Source: JAIOQJ01 sp963718635
Lineage (GTDB): Bacteria > Planctomycetota > Planctomycetia > Gemmatales > Gemmataceae
Assembly (NCBI GenBank): GCA_963718635.1
Contig: OY970367.1
Span: 1,302,001 to 1,366,000, forward strand
Length of the DNA stretch: 64,000 bases
Direction of reading: 5' to 3'
Below are positions 54,649 through 63,437 of this stretch, piece after piece. The notes under the pieces were generated by a model that worked only from the letters and a program-made list of their open reading frames with translations, did not search any database and was not told the DNA's origin. A program made the position numbers and the translations under genes. Each line of letters begins with the position of its first letter. The first letter of the stretch is position 1.

Positions 54649-57033
54649 TCACTCAAACAACGTTTCACCGTTGCGGTCGGCGGGTTTCGGTTTGGGTCGA
54701 CCTGTGCCACCAGCTTCGATGGCGTCCCAATCGACGAGTTCGATCGCCTCAGGTAGCACGCGGGCGAGCTCGGCACGCTTCACGACTTCATGTCCACGCC
54801 CTCCGCGTCCCACACAGGGATAAGCGCCTCGGCGGAATTCCTTGGTGATGCCGCCGGAAGTTTCCACGGTCAGAGCGTCGTGCCGATTGGACACCAGGGC
54901 GCCGCCCAGGCAGACATCTCCTTCATCCAGCTTGATGCCAATCACTCCCTTGCCCGAACCGGAGAGGATGTTGATTTCGTCGATCGAAAAATGGATCACA
55001 TGCGCATTTTTTGAGGCGAGAAAAATGCTCTCTTCATCGCCAAGCACTTTCACCATGACGACCCGGGCCGTCTCTTCCATGCGCACATAACGGCGGCCGG
55101 CTTTCGTCGAAGCGATGCGATACGGGGCGAAAGGCGCGCGTAGCGTGAACCCCTCCGAGGTAACGACCAGCAGATAAGGTCCGGCCGGGTCGTCCTTCTT
55201 GGCCGGCTTCACGTTGGCGGGGACAAAGCGTTCGTCGGCGCTCTCCGCAGCGATGATTTTGACGCGGTCGTCGATCTTGAAGAATTTGGTAATCGGCTCG
55301 CCATAGCCTGAGCTGGCGGGAACTTCGTTGATGCGCATGGTATAGGCCGAGCCGTCGTCGGCGAAGAAGACGACGTTATCGAGCGTGGAGCCGGGCACAA
55401 CGGCGATAACGGCATCGCCTTCGCGCACGCGCGTACCTTCCACGGAAGCAAGCCGACCGACGCGTTTGATCCAACCATCGCGGGTAAGCACGACGTTTGC
55501 ATTTTCCCGAAGAATATATTTCTCTTCGTCGAACTCGAGCCGATCTTCTTCGGAAGCCATCTTGGTGCGGCGCCGTTTCTCGGCATATTTGTCTTCCAGC
55601 ACGCGGAATTCATCTTTGATGACCGACCAGAGCTGTTTTTCGGAGGCAAGGATGTCTTGAATCCGCTTGGCCTCGCGCTTCTTTTCGCGCAGTTCATCGA
55701 TGATTTTCTGAATTTCCATCTGGGCGATCTTGTACAGCTGGGAATCGAGAATGGCGTTGGTCTGCACATCGTCCAGATCAAAGGCCTTCATCAGCTTGTC
55801 GGCAGCATCCTGTTTTCCTTGCGACTCGCGAATAATCTTGATCGCTTTGTCGAGGGCGTCGAAGATGATCTTGAAGCCTTCGAGAAGATGGATGCGTTTC
55901 TTCAGTTGCGCGAGTTCGAATTCGAAGCGCCGTCGCACGGTGGCAAGCCGGAACGTCAGGAAGTGCTGCAGGATATCTTTCAACCCAAGCTGTTGCGGCT
56001 TGACCGTACCATCAGCGCTCGGCACAAGACAGGTCATGTTGAAGGCAAAGTTCTGCTGCAATGCCGTGTGGCGGTAGAGATAGGCCATCACCAGTTCGGG
56101 GTCGGTGCCCGGCTTGACATCGAGCGCAATGCGCAGGCCTTCTTTGTCGTTCGTTTCGTTGGTCAGGCCGAGCAGAAAGGGGACTTTGCGTGTTTCGATG
56201 ATCACGCCGATGTCGTTTTCCAGTTTGCCCTTATCGACGTTGTAGGGGATGGACGTAATGATAATCTGCGGCTTTTTGGCAGCGCTGTCGAATTTCCATT
56301 CCGCCTGGATCTTGATGCTTCCTTCACCCTCTTCATAGATCGTGCGCAGAGCACTCCGGTCGGTTACGATCTTGCCGCCGAGCGGAAAGTCGGGGCCTTT
56401 CACTCCCTTGTCCATTAATCTTGCTGTTGTGATTTCCGGGTCGTCTATCAGGGCGATGCATGAGCGCAGCACTTCGCCGAAGTTGTGCGGCGGTATGTTG
56501 GTCGCCATGCCGACGGCAATGCCGGACGAGCCGTTCACCAGCAGGTTCGGAAACTCAGCCGGAAGCACGACTGGCTCGCGCAGATCGTTGCTGAAGTTCA
56601 TGCGCCAATCGACGGTCTCCTGCCGCAGCTCGCGCAATAGGAATTCAGCGATGGCAGCGAGTTTGGCTTCGGTGTAGCGGTCGGCGGCAGGACGGCTCTC
56701 ATCGACGGAGCCGAAGTTGCCTTGGCCATGCACCAGCGGAACCAGCATCACCCAATTCTGCGCCATGCGGACCAGGGCGTCGTAAATAGCGAGGTTGCCG
56801 TGCGGGTGATACTTCCCCATCACATCGCCAACTATGCGGGCGCACTTGACTGTTCGGCCGTCAAAGACGAGGCGCAGATCGTTGTACATCGTGTACAAGA
56901 TGCGGCGATGGACGGGCTTGAGGCCGTCGCGCACGTCCGGCAAGGCGCGCGAGGTAATCACGGACATCGCATAGCGCAGATAGCGATCGTGGGTTTCTCG
57001 GGCGATTGAAACGGTCTGGATGTTTTCCGCCAT
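54649..57033 (-). CDS. Type IIA DNA topoisomerase subunit A (GyrA/ParC)
   Basis: Breakage-reunion domain: LPDVRDGLKPVHRRILYTMY, GKYHPHGNLAIYDALVRMAQ, and the catalytic Tyr120 in SRPAADRYTEAKLAAIAEFL. Coiled-coil region: LRREKKREAKRIQDIL-like. The C-terminal beta-propeller repeats are present (ENANVVLTRDGWIKRVGRLA, FTLRAPFAPYRI, SGGITKEFRRGAYP). The canonical GyrA box (QRRGGKG) is not visible; GSGKGVIGIK and GRGGRG occur instead. That leans toward a ParC-type decatenase or a non-classical gyrase. 794 residues, intact. The B subunit is not in the window. Confidence 0.88.
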   Translation of the reverse strand: MAENIQTVSIARETHDRYLRYAMSVITSRALPDVRDGLKPVHRRILYTMYNDLRLVFDGRTVKCARIVGDVMGKYHPHGNLAIYDALVRMAQNWVMLVPLVHGQGNFGSVDESRPAADRYTEAKLAAIAEFLLRELRQETVDWRMNFSNDLREPVVLPAEFPNLLVNGSSGIAVGMATNIPPHNFGEVLRSCIALIDDPEITTARLMDKGVKGPDFPLGGKIVTDRSALRTIYEEGEGSIKIQAEWKFDSAAKKPQIIITSIPYNVDKGKLENDIGVIIETRKVPFLLGLTNETNDKEGLRIALDVKPGTDPELVMAYLYRHTALQQNFAFNMTCLVPSADGTVKPQQLGLKDILQHFLTFRLATVRRRFEFELAQLKKRIHLLEGFKIIFDALDKAIKIIRESQGKQDAADKLMKAFDLDDVQTNAILDSQLYKIAQMEIQKIIDELREKKREAKRIQDILASEKQLWSVIKDEFRVLEDKYAEKRRRTKMASEEDRLEFDEEKYILRENANVVLTRDGWIKRVGRLASVEGTRVREGDAVIAVVPGSTLDNVVFFADDGSAYTMRINEVPASSGYGEPITKFFKIDDRVKIIAAESADERFVPANVKPAKKDDPAGPYLLVVTSEGFTLRAPFAPYRIASTKAGRRYVRMEETARVVMVKVLGDEESIFLASKNAHVIHFSIDEINILSGSGKGVIGIKLDEGDVCLGGALVSNRHDALTVETSGGITKEFRRGAYPCVGRGGRGHEVVKRAELARVLPEAIELVDWDAIEAGGTGRPKPKPADRNGETLFE

Positions 57034-57072
57034 CGATAGCGCTCCGGTTGCTTAATTGGCGCGGACAACGCA

Positions 57073-57100
57073 AGAAGCCCCCGGTTAACCGGGGGCTTCT
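57073..57100. terminator. Perfect hairpin between the PhnD-like and topoisomerase genes
   Basis: AGAAGCCCCCGGTTAACCGG continues into GGGCTTCT: a 28-bp perfect palindrome. It lies 27 bases after the stop of the PhnD-like gene on the minus strand. Only a short T-run follows. Confidence 0.72.
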
Positions 57101-57126
57101 AAGGGATCAGCTTGTTCAACTGTACA

Positions 57127-58025
57127 TTACTTATCGACGGCGACTTTGGTAGCCCCCGGCGCCGGATAGATCTTTTCGATTTCGGCAATCTGGAAATCGT
57201 AGTCGGCGGGCACCGTGGCGAAACCTTTTAACTTCCATGTGGTCAGCATCGGGCGGCCAATGGCATCGGTCTGAGCGTCGAGCAGGGCCTTGGTGAACTT
57301 AGCGACCGTCTTCGGGTGGAGCGTGTTTTTCTTCACGGCCACGCAAGCGTTCGGGAAGACTTCCGACTGGCAAAGTATCTTGAGGTTCTTGTATTGGCCC
57401 GGATAGACCGATTCAAAAAACTTCAAGGTAGCGCTATCGACAACCGTCACAGCGGCCCGACCATCAATCACATCCTGTAGGGCATCGGTCGCCAGGCCGG
57501 GAGTGATTTTCGTGGCGAAGCCTTCCTTGAGGTTCTTATCCAATTCTTTAGCTAGATACATTTCGCAATAATCGCGATGAACGGGTGGCAAGGAAATCGT
57601 CTGCCCTTTAAGATCGGCCAAGGAAACAGCAGTCGAATCCCACTTCACAACACAGAAGGCTTGGACCGGTTGCATCGGAACGGAGACGGCAATAGCGACG
57701 AGATCGGGATATTTCGATTTGGCCCAAGCGAACTCGTGCCCTTGGAAGACGCCGAGGTGGATGTTGCCTTTATCCATTTCGGAGGCTAACGCGAGTGCAG
57801 TCGGAGGGAAAACGATGTTTCCTTCCATACCCGTGTTCGCTTTCATCATCTTCTTGAAAGGGGCAGCGCCAGCCGTACGCATCCATTCGGGGATCCCTTG
57901 AAACAGGCTCTGTGGCATGCCAATTTCAACCGACGTGCGTCCTGCAGATTCTCGGCGGCCCGGCCAAAGCCGGAACCGACGAATAGCAGGGCCAGACAGC
58001 CGCCGACTCGCATGATGGAAAACAC
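57127..58025 (-). CDS. PhnD/SsuA-like periplasmic binding protein (frameshift near 57935)
   Basis: GTG 58025 has AAGGAG 6 bases before and opens a signal peptide (MFSIMRVGGCLALLFVGSGF, GRAAEN). After a one-base shift the main part follows: SVEIGMPQSLFQG, then LALASEMDKGNIHLGVFQGH and SLADLKGQTISLPPVHRDYC, DALQDVIDGRAAVTVVDSAT. The fold is that of phosphonate or transferrin-like type 2 binding proteins. No ABC permease or ATPase is adjacent, so it may be a sensor or sit with distant transporters. It follows the TolC-like gene by 60 bases on the same strand. Confidence 0.75.
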
Positions 58026-58084
58026 ACTATTCTCCTTGCGACCGAAATCGCGATCAGATCCCCGGAACGGAGCCGTCAAGTAAT

Positions 58085-59405
58085 TCAACGGCCCGAGTAT
58101 TTCACTTTGATCCCGCCTGCGGTGATTCGTTCGATGCTCGCCAAGGCGGCGATACGGCGATAGACGGCCTCGTTGTAAGCGGCATTGCCTTTGGCTGCAT
58201 CTTCCTGAGCTTCGAGCAACTGCGTCAGTGTGGCCGATGTACTGACCCGGTCTCCGGCCACATCTCTCAGAATCAGCAGATTCTTGTTGCCGGCATCCGC
58301 CTGCTTTTTTGCCTTTTCCATCGACTTGCCCGAATAAAGATAATCGATGTAGGAGTTCTCCGCTTCAAGCGCGACCAGGTTCCGAGTTTTTTCGAGGACC
58401 GCTTCGGAACGTGCGACCAATTCCCATGTCTTGGCCGAACGGGTTTTGCGATTGCCGAATAGCTCGACCGGCATTTCCGGTCCGATCGCATCGGGCCGAT
58501 AATCCGTATCCTTCGAGCCGCTCGGAATCGGCTTCGAATGAATGTCGCCAGCGCTCGCGAAAGTAAACGACCGGAATCGGAACCGCAACGACCATTGGAT
58601 ATAAGCTTCCAAGCGGGTTACTTCGGCGGCCAAGCCTGCCATAATCACTTCACCACGGCGGGTCTGCGCCAACTGGATAACCGCGTCCCGATCAATGGTG
58701 ATTGGCGCAAATTCCGGGAGCGTTTCGTCAGCTACTTCGAACGGATACTTGTGATCAACGCCCATCGCTTCGCGAAGGGCGGCCATCGCTTTTTCCTGGC
58801 CCGCTTGGGCCGTGATCAGTGATCGTTCGCCCTCGGCAAGGCGGGCAATTAACTTGTTCAGGGTAATCTGGTTGATTTCCCGATTGCCACCCTTCTTATC
58901 GTTGACGATCTTCTCGACTTGATCTCGATAGTAATCGACGAATTCGGTCGCTTCTCTCGCGACTTTTAGCTGTTCGCGGGCATAAACCACCGAATAATAT
59001 GTCCAAACGACGGCCTGGGTAACATCGTGGGTCGATTGGTCCAAATCTGCCTGGGCCGCAGCGGCGCCGTTGCAAGCTTGCTGTCGGCGATTGCTGAAAT
59101 CGGGACCAAGCTGAGCAATCAGCCGGGCGTTTTCCAGCGACTTGCTGGCTTACCTGTGCCGAACCAAGGCTAGCGCGGACGGCTGCTAACTTGGGCTGCT
59201 TCTCGTAGGCAATGCGTAAGCACTCGCCTACGTCCAACTTAGCGACGACGGGCTTCTCCTTCGGCAGCGTTTCCTCGCCCGCTAACGGCAATGTAGCCGG
59301 CTTTGCGACTGTCTGTTGCGCTCGGGTCGAGCCGACAACCGCCAGAATAATGCCAAGCACTATAGGCAATGTGCGTCGGGGCCAGGTCGTTGTTTCAGTA
59401 AGCAT
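58085..59405 (-). CDS. TolC-like outer membrane efflux protein (frameshift near 59145)
   Basis: ATG 59405 has GAGAGG 5 bases before and a signal peptide (RRTLPIVLGIILAVVGSTRA). The coiled-coil halves of TolC are visible: LDVGECLRIAYEKQPKLAAV, then after the break SLENARLIAQLGPDFSNRRQ, DVTQAVVWTYYSVVYAREQL, NREINQITLNKLIARLAEGE, and KTRNLVALEAENSYIDYLYS. About 440 residues joined. It should export solutes with an inner-membrane pump that is not in the window. First gene of the unit with the PhnD-like gene. Confidence 0.78.
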
Positions 59406-59528
59406 GTGCACCTCTCGGGTCTGCGTGGATGAGAGTACGCGCCCTGTCGTGCCTCACGAATCTTGAAGGCTTTCGCGCCACTCCCTACTTGATTCGACCC
59501 GATCCCCGCATTCCCTCTATCTCCCCGG

Positions 59529-59549
59529 CGCCAAGCTGGCGATTTTTTT
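59529..59549 (+). terminator. T-tailed hairpin in the leader of the thiamine gene
   Basis: CGCCA-AGC-TGGCG followed by ATTTTTTT, on the plus strand, 105 bases before the thiE-type start. No plus-strand gene lies upstream; the TolC gene runs the other way. It therefore stands within the expected 5' leader. The TPP riboswitch consensus (CUGAGA) is not visible. Confidence 0.6.
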
Positions 59550-59653
59550 GTCGTATCGAGACGGAAAGATCGACTAAACCGATTGCGATGTTTATCTAAA
59601 ATCTATAATTTCGGCAGAACCGCTTTCTTCGCCAGTATGGGAGCATCCGCAAA

Positions 59654-61141
59654 ATGCGCGAACGCTGCAGCCCCGCGGTCTTGCGTCTGCTCGAGGCCGC
59701 CGCGTTCCGGTCGCAACTTGCAGATGCTCAACTACCCGAAACGTCTGTTTTTGGATCGACTCTGCTAGCCGTCCTTCTGGAAGAGGAAGATGGCCGTGCC
59801 GCTTTGCTGGCGGAACAGCTTAGGCTCGACGCAAGTGTTCTTTGCAATGCACTTCTTGAGATGCCAAAGACCCGTGTTCTACTGCGGGATGAACTCATAA
59901 TCGCTGCGGCCGGCTTAATCCGCAAACGCGATGCCGATGAATCGATTACTTCGGACATTTTGTTCCTGGCAACGCTTCATTGCGATGCGCAGCTGCGAGA
60001 TATCTTGGAAGGTTTGGACTTCTCGCTCGACGAAGCGGACCGAACGGTGTTCGGCGCACCGGCGCCGGCACTCCCTTTAGATGAACCGCTGCATCTGCCC
60101 ACACCGAGCGAACAAGCGCAGGCAGGCCGTGTCCTCGATGTAAACGCCAACCGCGCACGGGAATCATTGCGCGTGTTGGATGATCATGCCCGTTTTGTGA
60201 TGGAAGATCCGTTTTTGACAGGAGAAGTGAAGCGATTCCGTCATGAACTGGCCGAGTTGATAAGTCGTTTTCCCTCATCACTATTAGTAACATCGCGCGA
60301 TACTCAGGGGGACGTTGGCACTGTCATATCTGTCGCCGGAGAGATGTCGCGCTCTTCAGCTAAAGAAATCGCGATCATCAATTGGAAACGGCTGCAAGAA
60401 TCGTTGCGCAGCCTTGAAGAGTATGGCAAACTGCTGGATGAACCCCTGGCTAACGGGTTGGAGCAACTGCGCTATCGGGCTTACACGTTGGAAAAAGCGT
60501 TTGCGCTTGGCATTGATGCACGTGGCCGACTGGCTGATGCGTGCCTTTATTTGCTGCTGACCGGCGCGTCTTGCAAGGCATCTCTGGAGTGGACCATCGC
60601 CGAAGCAGCCGCTGGCGGGGCAGCAATTGTACAACTGCGCGAAAAAGAATTAGATGATCGGCGCCTACTTCAGCGAGCCCGCGACGTTCGCCGCTGGACA
60701 CGCAAAGCTGGTGTTCTCTTCATCGTCAACGATCGCCCTGACATTGCTAGCCTAGCCGACGCCGACGGCGTGCATCTTGGGCAAGATGACACGCCGGTCT
60801 ATGAGGCGCGCACGATTTTGGGGAGCGATGCGATCATTGGCGTAAGCACGCACAACCTCGATCAAGTTCGGCAAGCAATTCTCGATGGCGCTACTTACAT
60901 TGGCATTGGTCCTACCTTTGCCTCGTCCACGAAGAACTTTGAAGAATTGGCGGGCCTTGAATTTGTGACGGCCGCAATGAAGCTGACATCACTCCCTGCC
61001 TTTGCTCTCGGCGGCATCAACGCGGACACCATTGATGCAGCAATTGCAGCCGGTGCACGCCGAGTGGCCGTGAGCGCAGCGATTGCCCAAGCCGACAACC
61101 CGCGTCAAATGGCCCATCTGCTTTGTAAGGCGCTGCGATAA
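59654..61141 (+). CDS. thiE: Three-domain thiamine-phosphate synthase (Clp-N-like + ThiD2-like + ThiE)
   Basis: Residues 1-125 look like a Clp N-terminal double repeat (VLRLLEAAAFRSQLADAQLP, FGSTLLAVLLEEEDGRAALL). Residues 155-275 contain AGRVLDVNANRARESLRVLD and FRHELAEL, the ThiD2-like domain that in related proteins precedes ThiE. Residues 285-495 are ThiE: GGAAIVQLREKELDDRRLLQ, LFIVNDRPDIASLADADGVH, LGQDD, IGVSTHN, YIGIGPTFAS, ALGGINADT and VAVSAAIA. ThiE joins HMP-PP and THZ-P. The ThiD2-ThiE order is known from planctomycetes; the Clp-N part is my reading of the fold and less sure. Confidence 0.85.
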   Translation: MRERCSPAVLRLLEAAAFRSQLADAQLPETSVFGSTLLAVLLEEEDGRAALLAEQLRLDASVLCNALLEMPKTRVLLRDELIIAAAGLIRKRDADESITSDILFLATLHCDAQLRDILEGLDFSLDEADRTVFGAPAPALPLDEPLHLPTPSEQAQAGRVLDVNANRARESLRVLDDHARFVMEDPFLTGEVKRFRHELAELISRFPSSLLVTSRDTQGDVGTVISVAGEMSRSSAKEIAIINWKRLQESLRSLEEYGKLLDEPLANGLEQLRYRAYTLEKAFALGIDARGRLADACLYLLLTGASCKASLEWTIAEAAAGGAAIVQLREKELDDRRLLQRARDVRRWTRKAGVLFIVNDRPDIASLADADGVHLGQDDTPVYEARTILGSDAIIGVSTHNLDQVRQAILDGATYIGIGPTFASSTKNFEELAGLEFVTAAMKLTSLPAFALGGINADTIDAAIAAGARRVAVSAAIAQADNPRQMAHLLCKALR

Positions 61142-61150
61142 GCGACTCAA

Positions 61151-61196
61151 CAGGCCGGGAAGCCTGTTCCGACGTGGCGGCAGGCCTCCCGGCCTG
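61151..61196. terminator. Hairpin between convergent genes
   Basis: CAGGCCGGGAAGCCTG faces CAGGCCTCCCGGCCTG with a 14-base loop. It lies just after the thiE stop and before the end of the minus-strand membrane gene, so it may serve both. Confidence 0.65.
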
Positions 61197-61203
61197 CTGT
61201 ATC

Positions 61204-61710
61204 CTAAGCTCCATGCATTCGATCGTTCAACTTTTGCTGGCGATAGAGAGCGAGATCGCGCTCGAGCATCGCTCGGTTTTCGATTTGAATCCGTCTCAGT
61301 TGCTGCCAGGCATAACGCCGAGTCGACCAAAGATCGATGGTTGCCAGGCTGAGAACCACGAAGAGCAAGATAAGCACGGTCACCCAATAAGCCGTCCACA
61401 TACGCAGGAAGTCTTTTTCCTCAGGCGCCGGGGGCGGCCTTTCGCCATTGACATCGGCCGCTTTACGTTGACCCAACTGGTCGGCATGTTCTTCGATGCC
61501 GGAGAAGTAGGCCCCGCCAAGAAACCCCGCCAGCGTCAACAGGAGCAGACTGATCAACAGTCGCCGATAGACCTGGCTTCGCAGGTAAGATCGGTCGTCG
61601 CTCGGCAGATGCAGCGAACGACCCAAACGTCGCCAATTCATCAATTGATGGCGAATGGAAAAGATAGCCAGAAAAACAAGAACGATCGCCAGAAAAAGTG
61701 CGAAGATCAT
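61204..61710 (-). CDS. Membrane protein with two to three helices (168 aa)
   Basis: Helices: MIFALFLAIVLVFLAIFSIR, RLLISLLLLTLAGFLGGAYF and YWVTVLILLFVVLSLATIDL, with a charged coiled-coil C-terminus (RRIQIENRAMLERDLALYRQ). Planctomycete genomes contain similar short membrane proteins of unknown function. Intact; no operon partner. Confidence 0.65.
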   Translation of the reverse strand: MIFALFLAIVLVFLAIFSIRHQLMNWRRLGRSLHLPSDDRSYLRSQVYRRLLISLLLLTLAGFLGGAYFSGIEEHADQLGQRKAADVNGERPPPAPEEKDFLRMWTAYWVTVLILLFVVLSLATIDLWSTRRYAWQQLRRIQIENRAMLERDLALYRQQKLNDRMHGA

Positions 61711-61831
61711 ACGAGCGGTGTCCGTGGCAGTTCAAACGTTAAGCCAGATCGTTGCTTCCTCTTATGGCCGAAATCGTTGCATTTGCGATTGCAAACGTTT
61801 TCAGCGACTGGAGTAAGAGCTTACATGACTT

Positions 61832-61945
61832 TTAAGCGTGTTCTCCACCAAAACCGCGAGCATTGAAAATTTCGCGGCTGATCGTATGCCGAATTTGGCG
61901 GACGTCGCATTGTCGGCTCGCATCGGTCTGCATCGTTTCCGGCAT
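61832..61945 (-). pseudogene. Third, truncated copy of the Rpn C-terminal cassette
   Basis: It opens MPETMQTDASRQCDVRQIRH after the same GGAGTGGTGGGAG upstream sequence as the other copies and ends after 37 residues. Only the first 25 residues resemble the cassette. Gap 61711-61831 contains nothing else. Confidence 0.65.
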
Positions 61946-61974
61946 CTCCCACCACTCCTTTCGTTCGTTGGGCA

Positions 61975-62238
61975 TCACGACTCCATTAGTTCGACCCACG
62001 AATTGACATCCAAAAGCCGATCGCTCAATTGCTCTAAGCTTTCGACATCATTGATGGTATTAAGCGCATCGACCGTTTCCGTCGGCGCGGCGCCAAACCG
62101 CTTCTTCCCTTGGCGCAAGATTGAGCCTCGAAGAGCTTCCACTCGCCCTTCCACTCGCCCTTCGTCGAAGATTTCGTCGCCGATGGAACGACGTATCTCG
62201 CGTTGTCGGCTTGCATCGGTCTGCATCGTTTCCGCCAT
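61975..62238 (-). CDS. Stand-alone copy of the Rpn C-terminal domain (87 aa), candidate antitoxin
   Basis: Starts MAETMQTDASRQREIRRSIG, has the EGRVEGRVEAL repeat and ends VESLEQLSDRLLDVNSWVEL-MES. It is a shortened and diverged version of residues 254-355 of the nuclease just upstream. AGGAG stands 9 bases before its ATG and GGGAG directly before it. The intervening 33 bases contain a remnant of the linker (NERKEWWE), which shows it arose by tandem duplication of the nuclease 3' end. Rpn nucleases in enteric bacteria are restrained by a small protein made from this part of the gene, so this could be an extra inhibitor. Confidence 0.7.
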   Translation of the reverse strand: MAETMQTDASRQREIRRSIGDEIFDEGRVEGRVEALRGSILRQGKKRFGAAPTETVDALNTINDVESLEQLSDRLLDVNSWVELMES

Positions 62239-62271
62239 CTCCCACCACTCCTTTCGTTCGACTTCTGGGCG

Positions 62272-62580
62272 TCACCGCGCCATGAGTTCGTCCCACGAAT
62301 TGACATCCAAAAGCCGATCGTTCAATTGCTCTAAGCTTTCGACATCCTTGATGGCATTGAGCGATACGATCGTTTCCGCCGGCGCCAAGCCAAATCGCTT
62401 CTTCCCTAGGCGCATGACGGAACTGCGAAGAGCTTCCACCAGTCCTTCTACTCGCCCTTTCGCCAGTCCTTTAGCTAGCCCTTCGACATGTCCTTCGTCG
62501 AAGATTTCGTCGCCGATGGAACGACGTATCTCGCGGATGTCGCGTTGTCGGCTTGCATCGGTCTGCATCGTTTCTGCCAT
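62272..62580 (-). CDS. Predicted internal translation product of the Rpn gene
   Basis: An in-frame ATG at 62580 inside the nuclease gene carries AGGAG 9 bases upstream and GGGAG adjacent, identical to the site of the duplicated stand-alone copy. The product would be 102 residues, a helical domain with the repeat VEGLAKGLAKGRVEGLVEAL. That the same start and ribosome site are conserved in the duplicate supports its use. Not proven by sequence alone. Confidence 0.5.
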   Translation of the reverse strand: MAETMQTDASRQRDIREIRRSIGDEIFDEGHVEGLAKGLAKGRVEGLVEALRSSVMRLGKKRFGLAPAETIVSLNAIKDVESLEQLNDRLLDVNSWDELMAR

Positions 62581-63339
62581 CTCCCACCACTCCTTTCGTT
62601 CGTTGGGCGGCCGTCGCCACGATGCCCACGTGATCAACAGCCGCAACAGATCGTACCAGCGCACTTTATCCTTGCCGTGCAATTCGTCCAACTGCTGGAG
62701 CGCGTTGCGGAAGGCCGATTCGAACTCGGCTTTCTCCGCCCCTTCCAATCTTATCACGGCCAGCACGTGGAGAAATGCCTCTTCGCTGTTCAGCAGCGTT
62801 CTCGAATCGTGCTTGGCCAGTTCCCAAAAGATCGGCTCCCAAGAAGGCATCAGCTTCAATAGCGCTTCGGGGGCATCAATGAGGTCGATTAGTCTCTTCG
62901 AAGTAGTCCATGGCCAGGCGCCGGTGTGCAAGACAATGGGCACGACGGGAGTCAACTGCAACGGCGAACGCGGCGGCGTTGTCTTCTCCCGTTCTTTCCA
63001 CTGCCGTTCCCAATAAAAGGCAGCGTAGAGGAATGTCCGCAACGGCATGCGCGGATCGGGCGTTGATTGATGCTCCAACAGTATGCAGATGAGAATCGTC
63101 TGATCCCGGTCGCCGCGGCGAAACGGGATTTCACAGAGAATGTCCGCTTCCCGGCCACGCCAGTCATCCATCAGGTGTTCCCGAGGCAGAATGCGGACAC
63201 GCTCGAAGTCGAGATGGGCAGCAATCTCCGGAATCGCCTCCAGCAGAAAGCCACGCAAGTTGGCGGCATTCGAGAGCGAATCGCGTATGGCACGATCCGC
63301 GAAATCGCGGAGTGGGTTGTCAACCATGTGGGCTTCCAT
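62272..63339 (-). CDS. Rpn-family PD-(D/E)XK nuclease (recombination-promoting nuclease / transposase_31)
   Basis: The N-terminal domain contains FADRAIRDSLSNAANLRGFL, the nuclease core with EADILCEIPF and LLEHQSTPDPRMPLRTFLYA, then VVPIVLHTG; these match the Rpn/YhgA-like family, which is a DNA endonuclease. A linker leads to the C-terminal helical domain from 62580. Start ATG 63339 is a choice; 63327 and 63414 are alternatives. About 355 residues. In the family, activity is controlled by the C-terminal part made from an internal start. Here two extra copies of that part follow downstream. Confidence 0.85.
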   Translation of the reverse strand: MEAHMVDNPLRDFADRAIRDSLSNAANLRGFLLEAIPEIAAHLDFERVRILPREHLMDDWRGREADILCEIPFRRGDRDQTILICILLEHQSTPDPRMPLRTFLYAAFYWERQWKEREKTTPPRSPLQLTPVVPIVLHTGAWPWTTSKRLIDLIDAPEALLKLMPSWEPIFWELAKHDSRTLLNSEEAFLHVLAVIRLEGAEKAEFESAFRNALQQLDELHGKDKVRWYDLLRLLITWASWRRPPNERKEWWEMAETMQTDASRQRDIREIRRSIGDEIFDEGHVEGLAKGLAKGRVEGLVEALRSSVMRLGKKRFGLAPAETIVSLNAIKDVESLEQLNDRLLDVNSWDELMAR

Positions 63340-63437
63340 GTTTACGGCTTCAACTGACGCGACAACAAGACGCTTCGAGCCCGATAACAAAAGTGGACTG
63401 GAAAGAGCTTCCATCCGCCTTATATCGTCTCATAGCG

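Noticed and set aside
55657..56418. 253-residue plus-strand frame
   Set aside because: Antisense to the type IIA topoisomerase gene, which is intact and fully conserved.
59406..59653. TPP riboswitch before the thiamine gene
   Set aside because: I looked for CUGAGA and the matching second conserved arm; only a loose GGATGAGAG is present, which does not fit the consensus.
61838..63016. A 392-residue plus-strand open frame, Ser/Arg-rich
   Set aside because: It lies antisense to the Rpn gene and its duplicated tails. The repetitive Ser-rich translation is the mirror of the tandem cassettes, and the minus-strand proteins match a known family.
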